This document shows, piece by piece, positions 12,373 to 21,347 of a stretch of 64,000 nt of DNA. Source of the stretch: Alopecurus myosuroides (taxonomy: Eukaryota; Streptophyta; Magnoliopsida; Poales; Poaceae); NCBI GenBank assembly GCA_028641055.1, contig CM054057.1, forward strand, positions 402,432,814 to 402,496,813, in the 5' to 3' direction. Position 1 is the first letter of the stretch; each line of letters opens with the position of its first letter. A program made the translations under genes and the position numbers. The notes beneath the pieces are model-generated. The model was not told the DNA's origin. It worked only from the letters and a program-made list of their open reading frames with translations, and made no database searches.

Positions 12373-13674
12373 ACTATCTAGAAAGAACATGCTACTTACC
12401 AAAGTAGATGTGCAAGTTCCTGGTTTATAGAGTCTACGTGAATTATATGCTGATGATACTGAGTTTTCTATGCCTTTTGCTAAGTGTACTGGTGTAAAAG
12501 CATGGGATAAATATCATATTCATGATGGCTTTCTGTTTATAGCTAAAAAGTTATGTGTTCCTGAGTGTTCTTTGCGTTTGCTATTGTTGCATGAATCTCA
12601 TAGTGGAGGATTGATAGGACACTTTGGACGTGAGAAAACATTATTAATGTTAGATGATAACTTCTATTGGGCACATATGAGGCGATATGTCTATAGATTT
12701 GTGCATCGTTGCATCACTTGCAACAAAGCAAAGCCAAAATTAAAACCTCATGGGTTGTATACCCCTCTTCCTGAACCTACTACACCTTGTAAGTATATTA
12801 GTATGGACTTTGTGCTAGGATTGCCAAAAACTAAGAGGGGACATGATTCAATATTTGTGGTAGTGGATAGATTTTCCAAGATGTCACACTTTATTGCATG
12901 CCACAAGAGCGACAATGCGTCACATATTGCTAATCTATTTTTAGGGACATAGTGAGATTACATGGAGTACCCAAAACTATTGTTTCTGATCATGATCTGA
13001 AGTTCATGAGATATTTATGGAAGACACTTTGGGGGAAGCTGGGGACAAAGTTGTTGTTTTCAACTACATGTCACCCCCAAACTGATGGACAAACAGAGGT
13101 GGTGAATCGCACATTATCACAATTTTTGCGAACCATGATCAAGAAGAATCTGCGGGAGTGGGAGGAGTGTTTGCCTCATGTTGAGTTCTCTTATAACAGG
13201 GTTGTACACTCCACTACTCAACTATGCCCGTTTGAGGTGGTGTATGGTTTCAAACCCATTACTCCACTAGATATGTTGCCGCTTCCCATACATGAGAGAG
13301 TTAACATGGACGCTTCGAAGTGTGCTGATTTTGTGAAGAAGATACATGAGAAGACCAAGATGTCTATAGAAAAGAAGGGACAACATGTGGATGAACGCAT
13401 GAACAAGAAAAGGAAGGAGATAATATGTTGGGCTGGTGATGTGGTTTGGGTGCATTTTCACAAGGACAGATTCCCAACATTACACAAGTCCAAGTTGATG
13501 CCATGAGGTGTTGGTCCATACAAAGTTCTTGGCCAAATAAATGATAATGCATACATGATAGATCTTCCATCTAAAGAGTTTGGTGTTGGGAATTCCTTCA
13601 TGATGTTGATTTGACACCATATTATGGAGATGACCTTGATGCATCGAGGTCGACGCCTTTTCAAGGGGGGAGGA
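12373..13674 (+). pseudogene. Chromovirus-like gypsy integrase, broken
   Basis: This is the 3' end of a Ty3/gypsy pol gene. Frame one (to 12951) holds the RNase H-integrase spacer, the zinc-binding HHCC motif (HESHSGGLIGH ... CITCNKAK) and the first catalytic Asp in ISMDFVLGLP. A premature TAG at 12949-12951 replaces the expected FFREI segment. Frame two (12952-13506) has SDHDLKF (second Asp) and [15 protein letters not shown] (catalytic Glu), giving a full D,D(35)E set, followed by a basic C-terminal domain and a TGA at 13504-13506. A further frame change leads to SNQHHEG-like remnants up to the polypurine tract. The 5' two thirds of the element are absent, cut at the Athila LTR edge. Confidence 0.8.
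13660..13674 (+). promoter_or_regulatory. Polypurine tract of the chromovirus-like element
   Basis: TTCAAGGGGGGAGGA immediately precedes the 3' LTR at 13675. A purine run here is what primes plus-strand DNA synthesis, and it marks the LTR boundary. Confidence 0.6.
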
Positions 13675-14569
13675 TGATGAGGACATCCCTATCTCTTCAC
13701 CAACACACACACACATGATGATGTTGCTGCTCAAGATAATACTAATGGAGTGAGACTTGGACCTATGATAAGATCAAGAACCAAGTTATTAGAACAACAG
13801 GTGGGCTCACTCTTAATAGAATTTGATGTTTGTGATTACAAGAATTTTATATTGCCTAAGTCTATGCATTTATGTATGATCAGGGTTGTTGATAACACAA
13901 ACATGGATGGAGAGGAGCATCAAGAGGAGCTGGAAAACAACAAGAACAAGCTGGAAAACATCAAGTACATGCTGGAAAACAAGGAGCAGCTGGAAAACAG
14001 AATCCACAAGCTGGAAAACAAGGGAGAAATGCATGGGAAACATGAAGGAGGCGCACCACACCTTGTGGGTGCGCCATAGAGAGATTCCTAGTAGCTTAGG
14101 CTTTGGACCTGGAGTCCTATTTCCATAGAACTCTAGTTTGAATTCGGATTGTAATAAAAGGCTAGATTAGAGTCCAACCAGGAAATATATAGGAGGAGGT
14201 GCGCCCCACCTCTTGGTTTCACCCCTGCCCCCACATAAATAGTTGGCCATTGCGCCCCAAATAAGTTAGACTACGTTATAGAAAAATACCCCCTTAGCTA
14301 CTAGATCGAATTGCTTTGTAAGCTTTCATCTTGAAGTAAAGATCCTTTGCAAATTTTGCGTGTTATCATATATTCCATTGTGAATTAGAAGGTATGGGAC
14401 CACTTGTATTCGGTGATTACTTGTGCAAGAGTATGTAGTTGAGAATATCCACAGGGATTGGAAGTTGTTGCATTGGCAATTAGGTATCATCCAGGAGAGA
14501 TCTCAGTGAATCACTAGTTATCAAAATTATTTGTGTTGCTCTTTGATAAGATCGAGCCACCCCATATCA
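13675..14569 (+). repeat. 3' LTR of the chromovirus-like element (LTR carries coding sequence)
   Basis: The LTR begins TGATGAGGACATCCCT right after the polypurine tract and ends ...CCACCCCATATCA at 14569, 895 bp. It aligns along its whole length with the solo LTR at 15294-16152. Its first ~380 bases read as protein: a GPMIRSRTK segment, KSMHLCMIR, then a Leu-heptad block at 13930-14030 with LENK/LENN repeats. This is the extension of the pol polyprotein across the polypurine tract into the LTR, as known for CRM-type chromoviruses. The frame is damaged near 13680-13740. Its 5' partner LTR is missing. Confidence 0.75.
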
Positions 14570-15293
14570 AGAAATCTCCCCCGCAATAGTGCAGCACGCA
14601 TATGTTAATGATTATGAAATCAAATGTAGCTCTGATGATGCCAATTTTTGTCACTGAAAAATAAAAATTGAATCACATGATACCTTTTAATTCTTACAGG
14701 TTTGGTGGACATGCACGAGCATATGAGAAGTAAAGTATAGGAAAAGTTTCACCATTAGAGAAGCAATGAGGATTCGTGACTGCAATGTTGTCCAGGCTGT
14801 TTAGAAAAGACATCTTTCATTTAGTTGTATTTGCATGGATACTGGTTAGTGCAAAAGCAATGGTTATCCGATCAAATGTGGTTAGTATGATGCCAATTTC
14901 TGTCATTGAAAATTTGAATCACATGATACCTTTTAATTCCTATAGGTTCGGAGGACATGCACAAATCATATGAGAAGCATAGGAAAAGCTTCACCATTAG
15001 AGAAGCAAAGAGGATCGACGATTGCAATGTCTACTTGAGAACAAATCATGCTTCTACAGAGGATACAATTGAGCTGAAATATCAATTATATTTAATATTC
15101 TATAGGATAATACGAAACCATATAGTTTCCTTGTTTGTTATGTTTTCATATCAAAATTTGGTGCTGAACATTCAATAACACGTAGAGCTTTTTTTTCTAA
15201 AGACCCTACAAATTCTTTTAGGTTTTGTCATTAATGGTGTTTGCTCCTTTTTATACTTTTGTTCATTATGATACTGATAGAAGGTTCCAATAT
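14570..15293. repeat. Unassigned spacer with a ~247-bp tandem duplication
   Basis: The stretch lies between the two LTR copies. The segments at about 14610-14795 and 14857-15035 are copies of one another (shared anchors TGATGCCAATTT, CACATGATACCTTTTAATTC, GGACATGCAC, TTCACCATTAGAGAAGCAA). Each contains a polypyrimidine-AG followed by an open stretch (FGGHA ... FTIREAK), so it resembles a duplicated intron-exon junction of a host gene that I cannot name. No PBS follows the LTR at 14569, so this is target DNA, not the element's interior. Confidence 0.5.
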
Positions 15294-16152
15294 TGATGAG
15301 GACATCCCTAGTTCTTTACCACATGATGAGGTTTTTATCCAAGAGAAGCATGATGAAGTGAGGCTTGGACCAATAACAAGATCAAGGGCCAAGCAATTAG
15401 AACAACAAGTGAATTCACTCCTACTAGAATATGTTGTTTGTGTTGATGAGAATTTTATACTACCTAAGTCTATGCATTTATGTATGATCATATTTATTGC
15501 TAACACAAACATGGATGGAGGAGAACATCAAGAGGAGCTGGAAAACAAGTTGGAGTTGCTGGAAAACAAGGTGGCATTGCTAGAAAATAAATCCTACAAG
15601 TTGGAAAACAAACATAACCAGCTGGAAAACAGGGAGGATGGCGCCCAACAAGATGTTGTTGCGCCATAATAGGAGTCCTACTTCGGGTAGGCAAGGACAT
15701 GCGTGTCCTATGTGGACGAACCCATGTATGGGTCAGTTTGTATCAAGTCTGAGTCAAACATGAGTCCAAACCAAGTTGGATTGGGTGTGATTGTGCAAGG
15801 CACTTGTGCCGCACCCCTTACCCCTCATAAATAGGCAGATATTGCGAGTTAGACAAGTTAGACTACGTTAAACATAAACCCTAGAACCTCATAGATTGTA
15901 TTTCTTGTAAGCATTCATCTTGAAGTATCATACCTTTACAAATTCTGCGTGTTATCTATTGTTCCATTGGGAATAAGGGGATACAGTGGCTACTTTGTGC
16001 AAGAGTGTGTAATTGAAATATCCAAAGGGATTGATTGTTGTTGCATTGGCAACGGGGATTCTCCAAGGAGAGTTTTCAGTGTAGCACTAGTTATCTTACC
16101 ATCCACCAAATTTCGTGTTGCTCACAAGAGAAGATCGGGCCACCCCATATCA
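15294..16152 (+). mobile_element. Solo LTR, chromovirus-like family, TSD AATAT
   Basis: An 859-bp LTR beginning TGATGAGGACATCCCTAG and ending CCACCCCATATCA is flanked by perfect 5-bp target duplications AATAT (15289-15293 and 16153-16157). With no internal sequence, this is a solo LTR left by LTR-LTR recombination. It is the same family as 13675-14569 but clearly diverged, so it is an independent insertion. A TATA-like CCTCATAAATAGG lies near 15824. Confidence 0.85.
15295..15669 (+). CDS. LTR-encoded tail of a gypsy polyprotein with a Leu-heptad coiled coil
   Basis: The frame is open through the first 375 bases of the solo LTR and stops with TAA at 15667-15669; the open frame also extends upstream into target DNA by chance. 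In an intact element this would be the C-terminal extension of pol, translated across the polypurine tract. Visible parts: DEDIPSSLPHDE, a GPITRSRAKQLEQQVNSLL motif typical of the region after gypsy integrase, NFILPKSMHLCMI, then five near-perfect heptads starting LENK (15538-15627) predicted to form a coiled coil. In a solo LTR it has no start of its own, so expression is unlikely. The function of this tail is not established here. Confidence 0.55.
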   Translation, partial: DEDIPSSLPHDEVFIQEKHDEVRLGPITRSRAKQLEQQVNSLLLEYVVCVDENFILPKSMHLCMIIFIANTNMDGGEHQEELENKLELLENKVALLENKSYKLENKHNQLENREDGAQQDVVAP

Positions 16153-16550
16153 AATATTGCACAATTCATGTCTACCAAATATTCTTATTTTTCAAGTTCT
16201 TGGTTGATAGAGTTTTCGACTTATTTTCTATTGTAATTTATACATCCACGAACCGAGAGTAGTCCTCCATGCGTTGCACCGCCAAACCAGCCCCTGCCTC
16301 GGTATCCAGCGGTGACTTTCCTCTGGGATTGACGAAGCATAAGGTTGACTTTCGATCTGTCGAAACAGCAAATGTTCAGGCTGTACACGATGACTTTTTA
16401 TATAAAACTTTGTATTACGTGGATTCAACTGCAGATGGTTATACATACGTGCGTGTGCACGTGCTTAATTACTAGCATCAAAATTAAACGTTAGTTTTTT
16501 AGTCCGTTTCATCCCCAGGAGTCACAGACACGGTCATTTCTTTACAATTA
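16153..16550. other. Unannotated DNA between solo LTR and PIF element
   Basis: After the AATAT duplication come about 80 bases of target DNA, then an unrecognised mixed-composition stretch with an open frame of 68 codons (16269-16475) that has no known motif. Nothing else can be supported. Confidence 0.4.
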
Positions 16551-16945
16551 GGGCCCGTTTGTTTCTAGAGTATTATTAGGGATAAGTGGGGATAATCCCG
16601 GCCCAAACCCGAATCCCCGTCTGTGTCAAAAAGCCCATTTGTTTCTCTGGTATTTGGGCCGGTATTTTCCCCGGATTTCCCCGTTTCTGCCTCGTTTCTT
16701 CCCCGAAGCGATACGCGAGGTAGGGCTCGCGTATTTTCCCCGTCCCCGTCCCCGACACCGACCCCGACGGCGGCGGCATCCCAACTAGGGGCGGCCAAAA
16801 GACGACGACGAGCAAGGAAGACGGGAGGAGAGAGAGGAACGGAGGCCGAGCCGAGCCGGCCGCATCTTGGATCCCACCGCTGAGCCGCATCGTCGACGAT
16901 GTCGCCGCCTTCTTGGTCCGGCGAGCCTTCCGGTACGCCCCCCAT

Positions 16946-16966
16946 CTCTCTCTCTCTCTCTCCCTC
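16946..16966. repeat. CT microsatellite
   Basis: A short (CT)n tract, followed by further CT-rich bases, lies inside the GC-rich left arm of the PIF element. It resembles the pyrimidine-rich 5' leaders of grass genes and may have come with a captured gene start. Confidence 0.6.
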
Positions 16967-17144
16967 ACTCTCTCTGTCTGCGCGCACGGTAGTTGTGGCA
17001 GGTGCATCCCCGTCGCCGCCGCTCCTGGAGACGGTAACCGCGGGGCAGAGCGGGCTGCTGGCGGTGGTGGATCTCGTCGCCTTGTACGGCACCCGGATCT
17101 TGTCGCCGTCGGCGGTGGCTCGGTAGGGAAGCGATGGGTGGCCT

Positions 17145-17300
17145 CCAACCGCTCTCCTTGGGCAGCAGGATCCAGCGGCGCGGGTTGAAGCGCTGGTCGA
17201 GGACGCTGTGTTTCTTGGGATCCTTGGTGCTGTCCCTCCATGGAGCGTACGCCGCGCGGAAGTTGAGGTAGTCGGCGACGTTGTTGGCCAGGGCGTGCCC
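17145..17300 (-). pseudogene. Captured fragment resembling an F-box-associated DUF295 protein
   Basis: On the minus strand the open frame reads GHALANNVADYLNFRAAYAPW, then DQRFNPRRWILLPKESG. The pattern 'V-ADYL-FRA-C-PWR-ST-DPR---LD-RF-PRRWI-LP' is what I know from the N-terminal part of grass DUF295/F-box-like proteins, which act as substrate adaptors or uncharacterised mitochondrial/nuclear proteins. Only ~50 codons are present; the frame then degenerates into GC-rich sequence. It lies inside a PIF/Harbinger element, in a GC-rich island unlike the AT-rich remainder, so it is best read as a transduplicated exon piece. A hypothetical protein exon of other origin is possible. Confidence 0.45.
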
Positions 17301-17330
17301 CGCGAATCGCGTTTGTGGAATTCAGTTAGT

Positions 17331-18796
17331 CAGCTATCTGATAAAAAAGAATTCTCTGGCCATTGAGCTTCTTCGTGGTGAATTACCGTGGCCAACCACA
17401 GGAATCGGAATGGATTCCGGCCGGCAATGAGGCTAGCTCGCCGGGCGTACGTGTGTACCTGGGATATTGGATTGGGCTGAATGCTTGGGATGAGCTTGAT
17501 ACTATATCATTATATTTCCATTTAACCTACCACTCATGTTAAAAAGGAAGAATAAACAATTATACATCATGCCAATTTTTGTGTGTTGGAATTTGTTCTT
17601 ATATTGGCTATGAACATTCGCTTCGTTGTATATGCTAGTCAGTTAGTCATTGTGTGGCATAGTGGCTGCCAAAGTGCTGCTCATCCGTTCCTGTCGACGG
17701 ATCCCATCATTGTCCCTCCATATTTAACCTTGAGTGTTGTTGTCTGTATTAATCTAGTACTAGTCTTCTTCTGCACTAATCTGATTTCTTGGGGTTTCGT
17801 TTCATCATGCCAAAGTGATTGGTAAATTCTGGGTCTGGATACTACTAGGAATCAAGTAGTACGCTAGTGCCGAGTTTACATTTGGTACAGCTTTGTCAGA
17901 TCTCCATGTAGTCCAATTTTGGTACAGTTTCGTGTCCCTGTGTCCATGTACTCCAATTTTGTCAGACATATTATTTGTACCAAATTCTCTTGTTGCAGCA
18001 TTAATTTTGTTAGTTAGATGTCTGTTTGGGTGTATGTTTGGCCTAGCTGTCCAGATCTTGAGGCTTTCTGGAGAGCAGATGTTTGATACAATGTCATGTC
18101 GCGTGTTTTACTATATGAACATTTGCTTCGTTGTATATTATCACAAGTATGTCTCAACCCCAGTTGGAATTGGACATTTGCTCCAGTCTGTCGCTAGCCT
18201 CTGAACCTAAGGATCATCACTCGTGCTACACCAAGTCAGATTACCTGACAAGACCCCCAAAAATACACATGATGATTAGGCCATTAGTTAGTTACCCTCA
18301 TATGCTAGCTTTTAGTTTGTCACAGCGAAGCTCCATGGATCTCCAACTTTTTTTTAACCTCCACAACACATTTATTATCTAACCTGGAACACCAAACCAT
18401 CAGGAAAAACATGATCATTTGGTGAGCTTAATATCTTGTTGTTTCACCACTGCCTTGGGAAGAGGGATAGTCTCTTGCAGTACTGTGATCTTCTTTTCAT
18501 CATATAGCTTACATTGACCTTTGCTTCAGGAAGTGTATTATTTGGCAAACGGATATGTCGCACAGATGGAAATGAGAAAATTTAGTTACATCCCATGAGT
18601 TGCAACTTGTTGCATTGAGCATTGGCATAGAAAAAGACAAGGATGTTTATTCTAATGATTGACCCATTGGAAGCGCATTTACAGTATTTTGATTGAAGTT
18701 GTAAAACTACTTGACACTAAAACAGCGGATGATTTGTTATGCAAGAAGCTTAACTGCAATTCTCTTAGTGCGTTAATAATGCATAATTTAGATTGC
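17331..18796. other. Interior of PIF element, intron-like, no coding content
   Basis: AT-rich, T-rich DNA with repeated phrases (for example CATTTGCTTCGTTGTATAT at about 18120 and a variant at 17610; CCATGTACTCCAATTTT and variants near 17905 and 17945) but no frame with recognisable motifs. It may be the intron of the captured gene. Confidence 0.4.
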
Positions 18797-18838
18797 TACT
18801 CCCTCTGTACTGAATTATAAGATGTTTTGGATATCACA
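18797..18838 (+). repeat. Stowaway-like MITE fragment
   Basis: CTACTCCCTCTGTACTG followed by AATTATAAGATGTTTTGGAT is the terminal sequence typical of grass Stowaway (Tc1/mariner) MITEs. The inverted partner end (GGAGGGAGTA) is not found nearby; only AGGGAGTGAA follows at 18854, so the element is a fragment. Confidence 0.4.
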
Positions 18839-20212
18839 ATGTGGACTATATAGGGAGTGAAATGAGTGAAATGATTTTAGATAAACTCGTTCTAGTCCAT
18901 CCGTGTGTCTTGTATCGAAGGGATTTTATTGCTTTGTTGTTACATGTGGCATGGTGGGAGAGGTTGGGGGCTCACAAAACACTTGACTCTTCTTGGTTTT
19001 CTGAAAATGGTAGGCATCCCGATGCTACCACTGCCTAGCATTTTTTGCTAGTTAGGTAGTTATGCTGATGGGTTTCACTCTTTGTTCCTCATTTTCGTGG
19101 TTGTATTCTTGCTGTTGTAGTAGTACAGTTGTTGCCAAATGTTGGCAGATCTCATTTCTGTAATTGGTCTACATCTCTACCTTGGTAGGTTGCCAGATGT
19201 TGTTCTCAGGGTAGTTAGCACACATAAGATTTATTTGGAACTGGAATATCATAGCAGTGTGCAGTAGCATCATTATACAGGAACAAGTCATTTCATTAGG
19301 AGAACTGGTCGAATCCAAAAAAATATCTGGAAATAATGTCTGACACTCAGCATTCTGTTATTTTCTTACACGAACTTTGATCTAAGATCTTGGTTAGTAC
19401 ATATCTTTGTATCTGTTCTCGGTTTTTAGAGTTGTTGGATGGCTCAATTTGACAAACTTCCTCTTTTTGGTTGTCGGACATAGGAGTAGCAGAGTGTCGG
19501 TCGCAACATTCAGGCGAGCTTCGGAGGCTACCACCATCTCCTCCCACCATGGTTGCAGTCACCCGGAAACATATTCGTCTATGCCGATAAAAAACTATCT
19601 TTATTCCATATTTGGTTTCCTGGATGATTGTAATAATAAAATTGCCTCGATGATTGTAATATGGCAGCTTAATAATATGTTTTTAAGTAGTTAGAAAAAT
19701 GGCAGTAGATGATGTTGCTGTCAAGTTGCCATGCTGAAAAATGGCAGTACTGTACTTGTAGAAATTTCTCCTGTGAGCTGAGGATGTTGCTGTCATGATT
19801 CGGGTCACGTTTCCTGCATTTGTTGCTGAAATTTCTCCTGGCAGTACTGTACTTGTAGAAATTTCTACTGTATTTGTTGATGTCAAGTTGGTTGCTGTCA
19901 CTTTTCCTGCATAGTCTCAGTCTTGGCGATGTTGTTATAACAAAATATGCAAGAGCGGGTTCAGTACGTCAAGTTATTTGTTGTTGTCATGCTGTCAAGA
20001 TAGTAGGGAGACAGGGAGCTGTGACGTTACGTGACTCTGCAGCGCCATATTGGAGCCCAGCAGCAACTCGGCAGCGCCATATTGGAGCCCAGCAGCAACC
20101 TACGTGAGGGGATTGGGTTTAGTGGGGACTGGGTGTGGGGAGAGGTTTCACCCAATCCCCTAGGGGACAATCCCCACTAATCCCCACTAATACTCCCCAA
20201 ACAAACGGGGCC

Positions 20213-20508
20213 TTAAGGATTTCCAGTCCAGTTCAAAAAGAAAAAGGGGAAAGGATTTCAAATCTAAACTTTGACCAAGGATATGGTCGAGGAATTTGAC
20301 CCAACTATATCTAGCTAGTGTACCGGCATTAGGAATCGTGACGTGCAGGAAAAGGGAAGAACAGGCAGAAAGGAGTCTACTGGCAACATATACCAAATCG
20401 CGGATGCTACCTTGTACACATTTTGCCGTGTCTCCGCAGTCGCAATTTGGGTGACGACAAGACCCACGATGTCCCGTCGCCGACATTGCAAACCATGCTG
20501 ATGTTGTA
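20213..20508. other. Unassigned DNA between PIF element and MITE
   Basis: After the TTA duplication there is ordinary mixed-composition sequence without frames, repeats or RNA-like structure that I can identify. Confidence 0.4.
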
Positions 20509-20834
20509 TTTTTTTGCCAAAAATACCTCCTAGGCGAAACTAATGTTGAATCCGGCATCTTTGTGAAGCTATTTTTAAATTTTACCCTTTGGTTTGGCAC
20601 CAATGCAAATGGAGCCGACGTTGTGCAGCTTGGCGCCAAGACTAGTCACATAGATCGGCTCCAATACAAACGGCGCCGACCTATATTTTTCCTGATTTTA
20701 GCCGTCGCCGAGCTACACAACGTCGGCTCAATCCTCGTTAACGTCGAACTGAGTGCCAGATTTGAAAATAGTTTTGTAGAGGGACCACATTCGCTATTAA
20801 TTTCGTCTAAGGGTCATTTTTGGCAAAAAAAAAA
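20509..20834. mobile_element. Long-TIR MITE (Mutator-like)
   Basis: The left end TTTTTTTGCCAAAAATACC and the right end (GGGTCATTTTTGGCAAAAAA on the plus strand) are inverted repeats. The similarity continues about 80 bases inward (GAAACTAATG/ATTAATTTCGTC; AGCTATTTTTAAAT/AAAATAGTTTTGT). Total length is about 326 bp. The interior holds GC-rich GGCGCC-containing phrases (GGCGCCAAGA, GGCGCCGACC) in both orientations. A 9-bp target duplication expected for Mutator could not be confirmed because homopolymers blur both ends, so superfamily assignment is tentative. Confidence 0.55.
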
Positions 20835-20838
20835 TAGC

Positions 20839-21347
20839 TGATGCTAGGCTTTTCTTCTTAACTAAGAAGCCAACGCAGCCTTTTTGGATTTGATCGAATA
20901 GAACCTTGCCTTAGACGTTGCGACCGTTCGGATTGACGACTTGGGCCCACTTCTCCATAGGGTGAGAGAGAAAAAGAGTTGTAGATTCGAAGAGTTCACA
21001 AGCGCAGATCGTAAAGCTTGGCCCAGCGTGTCATGCGAATTGTTTATTCATGGGGCCTTCTATTATCGTTCCCGTGCATAGGTGTTTGGATAGAGATGAC
21101 ATGGATTCAAATCGTTACGATTTAGTGCACAAAAGTTTCCATACCCCTAGCGAAAGATCCCTACATATTCCAGCCCAGTAATTAGCTCCAGTGTTCTGCT
21201 TCTAGTTAGATGATCGCTGAATGTGACTCCGGAGTATGGAATACGTAGGTTTTACAATAATAGCCATAAAGTTAAGTAAAGCTTCCGACAGGAAAATGTT
21301 TTCGCACACCAAAACAGAGTAAACTTATATTCAAAACTCTATCAGGC
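20839..21347. other. Region downstream of RPAC1, including its 3' UTR
   Basis: The host gene's stop codon is at 21348-21350 on the minus strand, so its 3' UTR must extend into this stretch. No canonical AATAAA stands out close to the stop. No other coding sequence is seen. Confidence 0.4.

Larger units (their letters stand above)
16551..20212. mobile_element. PIF/Harbinger DNA transposon, 3.66 kb, TSD TTA
   Basis: The left end GGGCCCGTTTGTTT (16551) and the inverted right end (AAACAAACGGGGCC, ending 20212) are terminal inverted repeats that stay recognisably complementary for about 49 bases, including GTATTA-TAGGGAT-AGTGGGGAT. Both ends are flanked by TTA (16548-16550 and 20213-20215), the target preference of PIF/Harbinger. 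A degenerate second copy of the end (GCCCATTTGTTTCTCTGG) lies just inside at 16633. I find neither a DDE transposase nor a Myb-like second ORF, so the element is non-autonomous. Its interior carries a host-gene fragment (17145-17300) and otherwise intron-like AT-rich DNA. Confidence 0.8.

Noticed and set aside
14570..15293. 13675-16152 as one short element with two LTRs and a 724-bp interior
   Set aside because: No PBS follows the first LTR, the second copy has its own AATAT duplications, and integrase plus a polypurine tract lie before the first copy. They are a 3' LTR and a separate solo LTR.
16565..17241. Minus-strand frames of 175 and 221 codons in the PIF element
   Set aside because: Low-complexity Pro/Arg/Ser-rich reading of GC-rich DNA; only the short DUF295-like part (17145-17300), in a different frame, has recognisable sequence.
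20509..20834. Confirmed Mutator target duplication for the long-TIR MITE
   Set aside because: Homopolymer T/A runs at both ends prevent a unique boundary; GATGTTGTA and TAGCTGATG do not match as 9-bp repeats, so only a tentative class is given.
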